DNA of 64,000 nucleotides from assembly GCF_004353905.1 (NCBI RefSeq), contig NZ_SMOD01000022.1, positions 84,994-148,993 on the forward strand, given 5' to 3'. Below the pieces are notes generated by a model. It was not told the origin of the DNA, did not search any database, and saw nothing but the letters and a program-made list of their open reading frames with translations. The position numbers and the translations under genes were made by a program. The DNA is from Paraburkholderia guartelaensis. Its GTDB lineage: Bacteria; Pseudomonadota; Gammaproteobacteria; Burkholderiales; Burkholderiaceae. Below, piece by piece: positions 8,733 through 18,065 of the stretch (its first letter is position 1; each line of letters starts with the position of its first letter).

Positions 8733-9626
8733 TCAGCGCTCGAACCGGATGAGCCGCGCCGCGTGCACCGCCGTGAGCGCGACGGCGAGCCAGATCGGCA
8801 CATACGTCCCGAGCTGACGCATGCCCAGGTGCTCGCCGAGCAGCGTGACAGAAACGATCACGAGCAGCACCGGCTCGACATAGCCGAGGATGCCGAAGAG
8901 CGCCATCGGCAAAAGCCGGCTCGCCTTCAGGTACGACGCGAGCGCGACGGTGCTGAGCACGCCGAGTCCGGGCAGCAGCACGAAGGCCAGAAACTTGTGC
9001 GCATCGAGCAGCGCGAGCGAGCCGCCGGCGCGCACTACGATCACCGCCACCGGCACGAGCAGCAGCATCTCCACGGCGAACGTGACGAGCGAATCCGCGT
9101 GAATCTTGCGGCGCAGCACGAAGTACGGCGGATAGCCGAACGCGACGAGCAGCGTGGGCCACGAGAACGCGTGCGTCGCCCACAGCTCGTGCGCCACGCC
9201 CACGGCGGCGCACGCCACAGCGAGCCATTGCAGCAGTTCGAGGCGCTCGTGATAGTAAAAGCGACCCACCAGCACCATGATGAGCGGCAGCAGGAAATAG
9301 CCGAGCGACACCTCCAGCATGCGCCCGTGCAGCGGCGCCCACAGAAACACCCACAGCTGCGAGCCCAGCAGCGCGGCGCTCGCCACCAGTGCGAGCGCGG
9401 TGCGCGGCTCCTTCACCATGCGCGCGATGAGGGCACGCAACTGCGGCGCGCGCTTGCGCAGCACCAGCAGGGCCAGCGCGCCGGGCGCGGTCCAGATTAC
9501 GCGCCAAGCGAAAATATCGAGGCCGCCGAGCGGCGCGAGCAGGAGCGTATAGGCCGACATCAGCGCGAACAGCGCCGAAGCGCCCACGGATAGCGAAATG
9601 CCGCGCCCGGGTTCGTACTGGTTCAT
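8733..9626 (-). CDS. rarD: EamA/RarD-family transporter
   Basis: A 297-residue polytopic protein with ten predicted hydrophobic segments in two EamA-like halves, closest in feel to RarD (LDIFAWRVIWTAPG near residue 36; LGYFLLPLIMVLVGRFYYHERL in the middle; GYVEPVLLVIVSVTLLGE near the end). Drug/metabolite superfamily exporters use the proton gradient; the substrate of RarD is unknown. The frame extends upstream to 9830, but the ATG at 9626 begins right before the first membrane segment as in the family. Confidence 0.85.
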   Translation of the reverse strand: MNQYEPGRGISLSVGASALFALMSAYTLLLAPLGGLDIFAWRVIWTAPGALALLVLRKRAPQLRALIARMVKEPRTALALVASAALLGSQLWVFLWAPLHGRMLEVSLGYFLLPLIMVLVGRFYYHERLELLQWLAVACAAVGVAHELWATHAFSWPTLLVAFGYPPYFVLRRKIHADSLVTFAVEMLLLVPVAVIVVRAGGSLALLDAHKFLAFVLLPGLGVLSTVALASYLKASRLLPMALFGILGYVEPVLLVIVSVTLLGEHLGMRQLGTYVPIWLAVALTAVHAARLIRFER

Positions 9627-10091
9627 CGTCAGGCGCGGGGACAGAAAGCGCAAACGGCAGGATCGCGAGCGGCGCGGTGCGTAGATTTCGCACGCACGGG
9701 TAAAAACGTTGTCATTTGAATTGGATATTGAATAAGGCGCGGGCCGATGAAAGCGTCGGCGAGACCGCATTCTAGTCGTGTTTTGACGGCGGCAGGCGGC
9801 GCAAACCCACGCCGGACAAGGCGGGCACACGCCGTGCGCGCTTGCGGGGCTGGTGCAGGCCGAGCAATTTAGTCCGGCAGATCATGCAACGATGGACTAG
9901 AACGTAAGTCTTGCCACGCCAGCCCGCCGTCGCCTTAACTGGCTGGAGTTCGCGGCTGGAATTCGCTTCGACGAAGCGAGATTTCACCGGGCCGCTGGTG
10001 CCGCGCCTGGCATATTCCGGAGCGCCACGCCAACGCCCGCCGCCGTGATTCACGACGCCGTCCCCAACGTCCAACGCCCCCTGGAGCCCGC
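9627..10091. promoter_or_regulatory. 465-base divergent intergenic region
   Basis: Between the RarD-like gene (minus) and the EgtD-like gene (plus). It holds an AT-richer island around 9700-9735, the likely promoter area, followed by GC-rich sequence. Open frames across it have poor start sites and no recognisable protein. No clear operator was found. Confidence 0.4.
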
Positions 10092-11096
10092 ATGCCATCT
10101 TCTGCGCCCCGCCCCGCCGTTGCCGACCCCGCCGGTGCATTCGCCCTTTCGCCCGCCGCCAGCACATTCGCCGCCGAAGTGCGCGCCGGTTTGATGCGCT
10201 CGCCGCAAAAGGAACTGCCGTCGAAATATTTGTATGACGAAGTCGGCTCGGCCCTCTTCGAGGTCATCACCGTTCTGCCTGAATACGGCGTCACGCGCAG
10301 CGAGGAGCGCCTGCTCACGCGCTACGCGTCCGAGATCGTCGAGGCGCTGCCCTCCGACGTGAAAGTCGCCGAACTCGGCAGCGGCAGCGGCCGCAAGACG
10401 CGCCGCATTCTCGAAGCGCTGTGCCGCAAGCGCCCCACGTCGTACTGCCCGATCGAGATTTCGCGCACCGCGCTGCAACTATGCCGGCGCGAACTCGCCG
10501 ACATCGAGCGCATTTCGATCGTCGGCTACGAGCGCGACTATCTCGCCGGACTTTCCGAAGTGAGCCGCCAGCGCAAAGAGGGCGAACAACTGCTCGTGCT
10601 CTTTCTCGGCAGCACGATCGGCAACTTCGCGCGCCTCGCGGCCACACGCTTTCTGCGTGACATCCGCGCGATGCTGCACCCCGGCGACACGCTGCTGCTC
10701 GGCACGGACCTCGTGAAGCCCGTGGACACGCTGATCGCCGCCTACGACGACGCCATCGGCGCCACGGCCGCGTTCAACCTGAACCTGCTTTCGCGCATCA
10801 ACCGCGAACTGGACGCCGATTTCGACCTGCACGACTTCGAACACGTCGCGCGCTTCAATCCGGACGTGCGCAGCATCGAGATGCATCTGCGCGCGAAGCG
10901 CGACGTGCACGCCGAGGTGCACTCGGCGAACCTGACCGTCGAGATCGGCGCAGGCGAGACGATCTGGACCGAGAGCAGCCACAAGTATCACGCCGACGAA
11001 ATCCCGGCGATCGCCGCCGACGCGGGCCTCGAATGCACGCGTCAGTGGGTCGAAAAGGATTGGGGATTCGCGGAGAGCCTGCTGGCCGTGAAGTAA
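10092..11096 (+). CDS. egtD: L-histidine N-alpha-methyltransferase (EgtD-like)
   Basis: A 334-residue SAM-dependent methyltransferase. The SAM loop reads ELGSGSGRKTR near residue 94, the family-typical FLGSTIGNF near residue 174, and the N-terminal substrate region KYLYDEVGSALFEVIT (residues 45-60) is characteristic of EgtD. EgtD trimethylates histidine to hercynine, the first step of ergothioneine synthesis. The partner EgtB is not beside it, so the pathway would have to be completed elsewhere. It ends in a bidirectional terminator. Confidence 0.87.
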   Translation: MPSSAPRPAVADPAGAFALSPAASTFAAEVRAGLMRSPQKELPSKYLYDEVGSALFEVITVLPEYGVTRSEERLLTRYASEIVEALPSDVKVAELGSGSGRKTRRILEALCRKRPTSYCPIEISRTALQLCRRELADIERISIVGYERDYLAGLSEVSRQRKEGEQLLVLFLGSTIGNFARLAATRFLRDIRAMLHPGDTLLLGTDLVKPVDTLIAAYDDAIGATAAFNLNLLSRINRELDADFDLHDFEHVARFNPDVRSIEMHLRAKRDVHAEVHSANLTVEIGAGETIWTESSHKYHADEIPAIAADAGLECTRQWVEKDWGFAESLLAVK

Positions 11097-11111
11097 GCGG
11101 CGTCCGAAACG

Positions 11112-11150
11112 AAAAAGCGGTGCGCCAGATGCCTGGCGCACCGCTTTTTT
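11112..11150. terminator. Bidirectional rho-independent terminator
   Basis: A-tract, then an 11-base stem GCGGTGCGCCA/TGGCGCACCGC, then T-tract. It serves both the EgtD-like gene (plus) and acylphosphatase (minus), which converge here. Confidence 0.85.
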
Positions 11151-11162
11151 ATCGGGCGAATT

Positions 11163-11459
11163 TCAGTGCTGCTCGAAGCGCTCGTAGCGTTTTTCGGTGA
11201 GGCGCTCCTCGCTTTCCACCGAACTGACTCGCGCGGCCGGCGGCCCGTGGCGCAACCACGAAAGCATGCGGTCCACCTGGTTCGCCGTGCCCTGGATCAC
11301 GGCTTCGACCGAGCCGTCCTCCATGTTCGCGACGTAGCCGCGAATGCGCAGCGCGTGCGCCTGGCGCACCGTCGCATGACGAAAACCCACGCCCTGCACC
11401 GTCCCGTGCACGCGCACGTAGTACGTTTCGAGGCGCGTATCCAGATCCGGTTCGCTCAT
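11163..11459 (-). CDS. acyP: Acylphosphatase
   Basis: A 98-residue protein with the acylphosphatase signature VHGTVQGVGFRHATV, including the catalytic Arg of GFRH, and the second motif GYVANMEDGSVEAVIQG with its catalytic Asn. It hydrolyses acyl phosphates such as carbamoyl phosphate and 1,3-bisphosphoglycerate. An in-frame ATG lies five codons upstream (11474), but GGAGA sits at proper distance from the ATG at 11459. It diverges from hpnA, sharing the region 11460-11593. Confidence 0.92.
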   Translation of the reverse strand: MSEPDLDTRLETYYVRVHGTVQGVGFRHATVRQAHALRIRGYVANMEDGSVEAVIQGTANQVDRMLSWLRHGPPAARVSSVESEERLTEKRYERFEQH

Positions 11460-11593
11460 TGTTCGTTTCTCCATGCAGGCTTTACGGTCGGCATTGTAGA
11501 CGCCAACGCGTGCACGCGCCGGGCCCGCGCCACGTACAATCCGTGCCACGCCGCGCGCGCGGCGCCGATATCGAACATGGAAACGACCCTGCA

Positions 11594-12616
11594 ATGACCG
11601 ACACCTCCCGAGCCAACCGCGATCTCGTGCTGATCACCGGCGCGTCCGGCTTCGTCGGCTCGGCCGTCGCCCGCATCGCGCAGGAAAAGGGCTATGCGGT
11701 GCGCCTGCTGGTGCGCGCGACGAGCCCGCGCAAGAACCTCGAAGCACTCGACGCTGAAATCGTCACCGGCGACATGCGCGACGCCGCCTCGATGCGCCGT
11801 GCGCTCGACGGGGTGCGCTATCTCTTCCACGTCGCCGCCGACTACCGCCTGTGGGCGCCCGATCCGCACGAGATCGAGCGCGCCAACCTCGAAGGCGCCG
11901 AAGCCACCATGCGCGCGGCGCTCGACGCGGGCGTGGAGCGCATCGTCTACACGAGCAGCGTGGCCACGCTCAAGGTCACGAGTTCGGGCAACTCCGCCGA
12001 CGAAACCTCGCCGCTCACGCCCGAGCAGGCCATTGGCGTGTACAAGCGCAGCAAGGTGCTTTCCGAGCGCGCCGTGGAACGCATGATCGAGCGCGACGGC
12101 CTGCCCGCGGTGATCGTCAATCCATCCACGCCGATCGGTCCGCGCGACGTGAAGCCCACGCCCACGGGCCGCATCATCGTCGAAGCGGCCACCGGCAAGA
12201 TCCCCGCGTTCGTCGATACCGGCCTGAACCTCGCGCACGTGGACGACGTGGCGAACGGCCACTTCCTCGCGCTGGAGCGCGGACGCATCGGCGAGCGCTA
12301 CATCCTCGGCGGCGAGAATCTGCCGCTGCAGCAGATGCTCACCGATATCGCGGGCATGGTCGGCCGCAAGCCGCCCACCATCGCGCTGCCGCGCTGGCCG
12401 CTCTATCCGCTTGCGATGGGCGCGGAAGCCGTGGCGCGCTTCACGAAGCGCGAGCCGTTCGTGACCGTCGATGCGCTGAAGATGTCGAAAAACAAGATGT
12501 ATTTCACGTCGGCGAAGGCGGAACGCGAGCTGGGTTATCGCGCGCGGCCGTATCGCGAGGGCTTGAAAGATGCGCTCGCATGGTTCCGCGAGGCCGGCTA
12601 TCTGAACGCCAAATGA
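11594..12616 (+). CDS. hpnA: Hopanoid-associated sugar epimerase HpnA
   Basis: A 340-residue extended short-chain dehydrogenase. The Rossmann motif TGASGFVGSAVA is at the N-terminus, and the catalytic Tyr-x3-Lys appears as YKRSK near residue 156, after TSSVATL. The whole sequence matches the HpnA family found in hopanoid clusters. Its exact substrate is not known; it is thought to modify a sugar or a hopanoid side chain. Its place next to hpnB and hpnC supports the naming. The ATG at 11594 gives the normal family length. Confidence 0.87.
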   Translation: MTDTSRANRDLVLITGASGFVGSAVARIAQEKGYAVRLLVRATSPRKNLEALDAEIVTGDMRDAASMRRALDGVRYLFHVAADYRLWAPDPHEIERANLEGAEATMRAALDAGVERIVYTSSVATLKVTSSGNSADETSPLTPEQAIGVYKRSKVLSERAVERMIERDGLPAVIVNPSTPIGPRDVKPTPTGRIIVEAATGKIPAFVDTGLNLAHVDDVANGHFLALERGRIGERYILGGENLPLQQMLTDIAGMVGRKPPTIALPRWPLYPLAMGAEAVARFTKREPFVTVDALKMSKNKMYFTSAKAERELGYRARPYREGLKDALAWFREAGYLNAK

Positions 12617-12725
12617 GGGCAGCTGAGGAAACTGTTACAACTTTTCTTGCGACATGCGTACAACGCCTGAAGGGCAATGCGCGCAAGCTGCGGGTAAAAT
12701 CGCGGGTCTTACCTGAGAAGCTCGC

Positions 12726-13352
12726 ATGAATCTTCAAGACCAGATTGGCGTGCTCGAAGCGGGCGTCGATCAGCTCCTTCAGGCCGCCGCCGCCGCGCAC
12801 GCACCGCGCGCCGATGAACGCGCCGCCGCAGTTCCCCAGCAGGACACTCCCGTTGCAAGCAGCGAAGCGGAGCAAGCCGTCGCTGAGCAGCCGCACACCG
12901 TTGCCGTCGATACGGCCGCGGAGGCTGCCGACGCAGCCGCAGAACCCGTTGAAGCCGCCAATGCAACCGTGACCGAAACTGCCGAAGCCATCGAACCCGC
13001 TGCCGAGGCGGCCCACGCTGCGCCTGCGCAGCCCGAATTGCACGTGGCACGCCCGTCGCAAAACGAAATCACGCTGACGATCGGCGGCCAGACGGTCACG
13101 CTCAACGCGCTGCAAGTCGGCCAGATGATCGAGGAGCTGTCGAACGCACGCGCCTCGATGCAGCCCGAACCGCCGCCCGGCATTCCGCAAGGCTGGCGTT
13201 TCGCATCGACGAAGAATCCGATGATGGCCGTGCAGAAGCAATCCAACGGCGACCGCCTGCTGGTGCTGCGTCACACAGGCCACGGCTGGGTGCCGTTCAC
13301 GTTCTCGCCCGACATCGTCGCGCAGATGTACATGCTGCTCACGCAGCGCTAA
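12726..13352 (+). CDS. Ala/Glu-rich hypothetical protein inside the hopanoid locus
   Basis: A 208-residue protein in two parts. Residues about 15-110 are low-complexity Ala-, Glu-, Pro- and Val-rich sequence of the kind that is unfolded. Residues 112-208 look folded (NEITLTIGGQTVTLNALQVG, then GWRFASTKNPMMAV, GWVPFTFSPDIVAQMYMLL). There is no signal peptide or membrane segment. I do not recognise the family. It follows hpnA by 109 bases on the same strand and ends in a bidirectional terminator, so it may be transcribed with hpnA; a hopanoid role is only inferred from position. Confidence 0.65.
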   Translation: MNLQDQIGVLEAGVDQLLQAAAAAHAPRADERAAAVPQQDTPVASSEAEQAVAEQPHTVAVDTAAEAADAAAEPVEAANATVTETAEAIEPAAEAAHAAPAQPELHVARPSQNEITLTIGGQTVTLNALQVGQMIEELSNARASMQPEPPPGIPQGWRFASTKNPMMAVQKQSNGDRLLVLRHTGHGWVPFTFSPDIVAQMYMLLTQR

Positions 13353-13367
13353 CGAGCGCCGGGATCG

Positions 13368-13399
13368 AAAAAAAAGCCGTCGAAACCGACGGCTTTTTT
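13368..13399. terminator. Bidirectional rho-independent terminator
   Basis: Run of A, stem AGCCGTCG/CGACGGCT with a short AAAC loop, run of T. It separates the convergent 12726 gene and hpnB. Confidence 0.85.
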
Positions 13400-13428
13400 C
13401 ATTGGCAGCGCGCCTCGCAAGAAGCGCC

Positions 13429-14607
13429 TCAACGCCCCTGCACCGGCGCCTGCACACGCGCCTTCCACTGGCCGCCCTTGCCTCGCCAGAAGCGCCACGC
13501 CGAAGCGAACGTCGCGCCCACGTAGAACAACGCGACGAGCGGCAGGAACGGCGCCCACAGCGGCGAGCGCCGGTAGTAGGCCAGCATGGGCGAGTAGGCG
13601 CAGCACATCAGCGCCCAGGCGATCCACGCGGGCCAGCCGTGCGGCCCGAGCACGAGCGCGACCACGGGCGGCGCGAGATAGATGATCGTCATGCCGAGGA
13701 GCGTGCCCGCGAGTTGCCACGCCGAGTAATGCAGCTGCGTGAACGCCGTACGCGCGATCATGTTCCAGATGTCCTTCCACGAATCGTACGGACGCAGCGA
13801 CACGCTCTTCGCGGCAACGTCGAGCCGGATCGGATGATGCCCTTCGCCGCGATGCTTGATACGCGCGGCCAGGCTGCAGTCGTCGATCAGCTCGGCGCGG
13901 ATCGATTCGATGCCGCCCGCTTCTTCCAGCGCCTGGCGGCGCACCAGCATGCAGCCGCCGGCCGCGGCCGCCGTGCGGTTCTTCGGGTTGTTGACCCACG
14001 AGAACGGATAGAGCTTCGCGAAGAAGAACACGAACGCCGGGATCAGCGCCTTTTCCCAGAAGGAGTCGCAGCGCAGCCGTACCATCAGCGAGACGAGGTC
14101 GCGGCCTTCGGCCTGCGCGCGCACCACGAGCTGCGCGAGCGCGTCGGGCGGATGACCGATGTCGGCGTCGGTGAGAAGCAGATAGTCGGCGGGCAGCTTG
14201 AGCGTGCGCACCGCCTCGATGCCCTGCGACTGCGCCCACACCTTGCCCGACCAGCCCGCCGGCAGCGGCTTGGCCGTAATCACGCTGAGCTTTTCCGGAC
14301 ACTGCAGCGCGAGCGCGGCGGCGCGTGCGGCTTCCGCGGTGCCGTCGGTGCTGTGGTCGTCGATCACGATCACGTGAAACTCGCCGCCGTAGTCCTGCTG
14401 GAGCAGCGAGCTAACGGCCTCGCCAATCGCGTCGGCCTCGTTGCGCGCCGGCACCACGGCGCACGCGGCAGGCCAGCCGGCCGCGGGCTCGACGATCGAC
14501 AGCGGCTCGGCCGGGCGCGCGCGCCAGAAACCGCCGCGCCCGAACAGCAGCACGAGCCAGATCAGCAACGAGAGACAGGAGACGGCAAACAGAATGGTCG
14601 TAGTCAT
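13429..14607 (-). CDS. hpnB: Hopene-associated glycosyltransferase HpnB
   Basis: A 392-residue GT2-type glycosyltransferase: N-terminal membrane anchor (residues 3-23), then the GT-A domain with ACAVVPARNEADAIG, VIDDHSTDGT and the metal-binding LLTDADIGH, followed by a probable acceptor motif (ELIDDCSLA), and three or four C-terminal membrane segments. It matches HpnB of hopanoid clusters. It probably transfers a sugar at the inner membrane; the exact product is not established. Its ATG overlaps the stop of hpnC by four bases, so the two are translationally coupled. Confidence 0.87.
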   Translation of the reverse strand: MTTTILFAVSCLSLLIWLVLLFGRGGFWRARPAEPLSIVEPAAGWPAACAVVPARNEADAIGEAVSSLLQQDYGGEFHVIVIDDHSTDGTAEAARAAALALQCPEKLSVITAKPLPAGWSGKVWAQSQGIEAVRTLKLPADYLLLTDADIGHPPDALAQLVVRAQAEGRDLVSLMVRLRCDSFWEKALIPAFVFFFAKLYPFSWVNNPKNRTAAAAGGCMLVRRQALEEAGGIESIRAELIDDCSLAARIKHRGEGHHPIRLDVAAKSVSLRPYDSWKDIWNMIARTAFTQLHYSAWQLAGTLLGMTIIYLAPPVVALVLGPHGWPAWIAWALMCCAYSPMLAYYRRSPLWAPFLPLVALFYVGATFASAWRFWRGKGGQWKARVQAPVQGR

Positions 14608-15473
14608 GCGTTGTTACTCTCGATCGAAGGTGCGCGCACGCCCACGCGGCGCGACAGCCACATGGCCGCCGTGCGCAGGAGCACCACGGCCCAGTCGGGT
14701 GCGCGCAGCGCAGGCCGCGCGCGGAACACATCGTACCCGCCGCGCTCGATGATTTCGAGCACGCGCAGTCCGCCATGCACGACGCTGCACAGCTCGAGGC
14801 CGAAGCGCCCCGGCACGCGCAGCGCGAGCGGCGCGCCGCTCACCATCAGCGCCCGCGCGCGCGCCACCTCGTGCGCCATCAGCGCGCGCCAGGCGTCGTC
14901 CACCTTGCCCGCGGCGATCTGCGCTTCAGTCACGCCAAAGCGTTCGCGGTCGGCGAGCGGCAGGTAAATGCGGCCGCGCGCCCAGTCGGCGCTCACGTCC
15001 TGCAAGAAGGTGACGAGCTGCAAGGCGGTGCAGATCGCGTCGGAATCGGCCAGATTCTCGGGCGTCGCCGCGTGAATCAGATGCAGCATCAGATGCCCGA
15101 CCGGGTTCGCCGAGCGCCGGCAAAAGTCCAGCAGCTCGAAGCGGTCGGCGTAGCGCGTCGTGTCGATATCCTGATCGAACGCCGCGACGAGGTCGTAAAA
15201 CGGCGCGAGCGGCAGCCGGCACTCGCGCACCACGTCCGCGAGCTTCGCGAACAGCATGGGGTGCACGCGCGCCGGGCGGCCTTCGGCCACGGCGTTCAGG
15301 CCTTCGCGAAAATCGGCGAGACGCGTGTGGCGTTGCTCGGGGCTCCAGTCGCCTTCGTCCGCGATGTCGTCGAGCGTGCGCGCGACGTGGTAGATCACGC
15401 CGACAGGCGCCCGCAGCGCCTTCGGCAGCAATACTCGCGCTACCGGAAAATCGTCGTAGTGGTCGGGTTCCAT
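14604..15473 (-). CDS. hpnC: Squalene/phytoene synthase family, HpnC
   Basis: An isoprenyl synthase of about 289 residues. It begins MEPDHYDDFPVAR, the HpnC hallmark, and has the two Asp-rich substrate motifs DDIADEG (near residue 38) and DVSAD (in QDVSADWARGRIYLP). In the three-enzyme route HpnD makes presqualene diphosphate, HpnC turns it into hydroxysqualene and HpnE reduces it to squalene. The frame is open far upstream (to 15725) but that part is unlike the family. No strong ribosome site precedes the ATG at 15473, so the start is uncertain. It diverges from ispH. Confidence 0.85.
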   Translation of the reverse strand: MEPDHYDDFPVARVLLPKALRAPVGVIYHVARTLDDIADEGDWSPEQRHTRLADFREGLNAVAEGRPARVHPMLFAKLADVVRECRLPLAPFYDLVAAFDQDIDTTRYADRFELLDFCRRSANPVGHLMLHLIHAATPENLADSDAICTALQLVTFLQDVSADWARGRIYLPLADRERFGVTEAQIAAGKVDDAWRALMAHEVARARALMVSGAPLALRVPGRFGLELCSVVHGGLRVLEIIERGGYDVFRARPALRAPDWAVVLLRTAAMWLSRRVGVRAPSIESNNA

Positions 15474-15880
15474 CAAGGCGTCCAGAATGGGGTCGTATCC
15501 TTGGGCGCCATCCAGGCGACCCGCAGGACGCGATATTTTAAGGGTTCCCGAGGTATGTTGCACCGCGCAACGACGCAGCGGCGGTTCCGGGCGCCCTCCT
15601 GCGCCGCGTGCGCGACGCGCCTTGCGCAGGCCGTGGGAGGGCCACGCAGCAGGCTTTTTGAGAAAAATGGGTGGCTGACCGGGGTCCGGCGTCGCGTGCA
15701 CGCCGCACCTACGCGTGCTCCACACAGCAAACGAAAGGCGAAGGGGTTAAAATGCGCGTCTAGTTTTTACTCCGTCACCCCTTTGGCGGATTTTTGCATC
15801 CTTAATAATAGACAGCCGCTGGCGATCAGGTCATTTTTACCGATTCGCTCGCCTTTGCGGCAGTCGGAGTTCGCCACCCT

Positions 15881-16825
15881 ATGCGAGTGATCCTTGCCCA
15901 ACCCCGCGGCTTTTGCGCGGGGGTTGTCCGCGCTATCGAAATCGTCGATCGCGCACTGCAGAAGCACGGCGCGCCCGTCTACGTGCGCCATGAAATCGTC
16001 CACAACCGTCATGTGGTCGAAAACCTGCGCAACAAGGGCGCGCGTTTCGTGGAAGAGCTCGACGAAGTGCCGGAAGGCGCTGTGGCGATTTTCAGCGCCC
16101 ACGGCGTGGCCAAGACGGTGGAACGCGCCGCCGAGGAACGCGACCTCGACGTGCTCGACGCCACCTGCCCGCTCGTCACGAAGGTTCACGTGCAGGGCCG
16201 CCAGTACGTCGCGGCGGGCCGCACGCTGATCCTGATCGGGCATGCCGGCCACCCCGAAGTGGAAGGTACGATCGGCCAGATTCCCGGCACCGTGCTGCTC
16301 GTGCAGAGCGAAGCCGATGTTTCGAAGCTCGATCTGCCGCTCGATGCACCGCTCGCGTACGTGACGCAAACCACCCTTTCGGTGGACGACACGCGTGGCA
16401 TCATCGACGCGCTGCTCGCGCGGTTCTCCGACATCGTCGGCCCGGACACGCGCGACATCTGCTACGCAACGCAGAACCGCCAGGCAGCGGTGCGCGAACT
16501 GTCGGATCAGGTGGACGTGCTGCTCGTCGTTGGCGCGACGAACAGCTCGAACTCGAATCGTCTGCGCGAGATCGGCAGCGAAACGGGTGTGCCGAGCTAT
16601 CTCGTCGCTGACGGCTCGGAAGTGAAGACCGAATGGTTCGCCAATGTGCAAACGGTCGGCATCACGGCCGGCGCATCGGCGCCTGAAGAAATGGTTGAGA
16701 ACGTCATTGACGCGCTGCGCGCGTTAGGGCCTGTCGAGGTGTCGACGATGGCGGGCCGTGAAGAAAAAGTCGAATTCAAGCTGCCGTCGAAGCTCTTGCA
16801 ACCGCTCGTCGCACGCGAAGTTTAA
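15881..16825 (+). CDS. ispH: 4-hydroxy-3-methylbut-2-enyl diphosphate reductase
   Basis: A 314-residue 4Fe-4S enzyme that makes IPP and DMAPP in the last MEP-pathway step. The three cluster cysteines are at GFCAGV (residue 12), DATCPLV (near 96) and DICYATQNRQ (near 197). The catalytic Glu is in the PEVEGTIGQ motif, and the substrate motif ATNSSNSNRL is present. It lies between hpnC and hpnH and is likely an extra copy dedicated to hopanoid precursor supply, since a housekeeping copy usually exists elsewhere; that cannot be checked here. hpnH follows after 12 bases. Confidence 0.93.
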   Translation: MRVILAQPRGFCAGVVRAIEIVDRALQKHGAPVYVRHEIVHNRHVVENLRNKGARFVEELDEVPEGAVAIFSAHGVAKTVERAAEERDLDVLDATCPLVTKVHVQGRQYVAAGRTLILIGHAGHPEVEGTIGQIPGTVLLVQSEADVSKLDLPLDAPLAYVTQTTLSVDDTRGIIDALLARFSDIVGPDTRDICYATQNRQAAVRELSDQVDVLLVVGATNSSNSNRLREIGSETGVPSYLVADGSEVKTEWFANVQTVGITAGASAPEEMVENVIDALRALGPVEVSTMAGREEKVEFKLPSKLLQPLVAREV

Positions 16826-16837
16826 GGAGGACACGCT

Positions 16838-17989
16838 TTGTCTATTCCGCTGCTACAAAAAGTCCGCGTTGGCTCGTACATCTTCCGCCAGCATTTCAGC
16901 GGCAACAAGCGCTACCCGCTCGCGCTCATGCTCGAGCCGCTGTTCCGCTGCAATCTCGCCTGCAATGGCTGCGGCAAGATCGACTATCCGGATCCCATCC
17001 TGAACCAGCGCCTGTCGCTGGAGGAATGCCTCGAAGCCGTCGATGAGTGCGGCGCGCCGGTCGTTTCCATCGCAGGCGGCGAACCGCTGCTGCACAAGGA
17101 AATGCCGCAGATCGTGAAGGGCATCATGGCGCGCAAGAAGTTCGTGTATCTCTGCACGAACGCGCTGCTCATGGAAAAGAAGATGGACGACTACCAGCCG
17201 AATCCGTACTTCGTCTGGTCGGTGCACCTCGACGGCGACCGCGAAGCGCACGATCACTCGGTCTCGCAGGAAGGCGTGTACGACAAGGCCGTCGCGGCCA
17301 TCAAGGAAGCCAAGCGCCGCGGCTTCCGCGTGAACATCAACTGCACGCTGTTCAACGACGCCGTGCCCGAGCGCGTGGCGAAGTTCTTCGACACGGTCGG
17401 CGAGATCGGCGTGGACGGCATCACGGTGTCGCCGGGCTATGCATATGAGCGCGCCCCGGACCAGCAGCACTTCCTGAACCGCGACAAGACCAAGAACCTG
17501 TTCCGCGAAATCTTCAAGCGCGGCAACAACGGCAAGAAGTGGTCGTTCAGCCAGTCGAGCCTGTTCCTCGACTTCCTGGCCGGCAACCAGAGCTACCAGT
17601 GCACGCCGTGGGGCAACCCGGCGCGTACGGTGTTCGGCTGGCAAAAGCCATGCTATCTGGTCGGCGAAGGTTACGTGAAGACCTTCAAGGAGCTGATGGA
17701 AACGACCGACTGGGACAAGTACGGCACGGGCAAGTACGAGAAGTGCGCGGACTGCATGGTCCACTGCGGCTTCGAGGCTACCGCCGTGATGGACACGGTC
17801 GCGCATCCGCTCAAGGCCGCGCGCATCGCCCTCTCGGGCCCGCGCACGACGGGCGCGTTTGCGAAGGACATCCCGCTCGAGGGCGCGCGTCCTGCCGAGT
17901 ACGTGTTCTCGCGTCACGTCGAGATCAAGCTCGAAGAGATCAAGAACGCCGCCAAGACGAAGAAGCCGGCTACGGTCGCGGCTAGCTAA
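16838..17989 (+). CDS. hpnH: Hopanoid radical SAM protein HpnH, TTG start
   Basis: A 383-residue radical SAM enzyme that joins adenosyl to hopene to form adenosylhopane. The cluster motif is CNLACNGCGKID (Cx3Cx2C) near residue 34. A second Cys group (CADCMVHCGFEATA) lies near residue 305, like the C-terminal cysteines of the family. The start is TTG at 16838, supported by AAGGAGG seven bases upstream and by the expected N-terminus SIPLLQKVRVG; no ATG fits. It is in an operon with ispH and ends in a terminator. Confidence 0.92.
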   Translation: MSIPLLQKVRVGSYIFRQHFSGNKRYPLALMLEPLFRCNLACNGCGKIDYPDPILNQRLSLEECLEAVDECGAPVVSIAGGEPLLHKEMPQIVKGIMARKKFVYLCTNALLMEKKMDDYQPNPYFVWSVHLDGDREAHDHSVSQEGVYDKAVAAIKEAKRRGFRVNINCTLFNDAVPERVAKFFDTVGEIGVDGITVSPGYAYERAPDQQHFLNRDKTKNLFREIFKRGNNGKKWSFSQSSLFLDFLAGNQSYQCTPWGNPARTVFGWQKPCYLVGEGYVKTFKELMETTDWDKYGTGKYEKCADCMVHCGFEATAVMDTVAHPLKAARIALSGPRTTGAFAKDIPLEGARPAEYVFSRHVEIKLEEIKNAAKTKKPATVAAS

Positions 17990-18024
17990 AGCGGTTTTCG
18001 CCGCAGGCGAATGAAACGCAAAAA

Positions 18025-18062
18025 GGGCGCAACGGTTTTAGCCGTTGTGCCCTTTGTCTTTT
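18025..18062. terminator. Rho-independent terminator
   Basis: Stem GGGCGCAACGG/CCGTTGTGCCC with a TTTTAG-type loop, followed by T-rich sequence; A-rich on the other side. It lies between hpnH (plus) and the beta-propeller gene (minus). Confidence 0.75.
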
Positions 18063-18065
18063 TCG

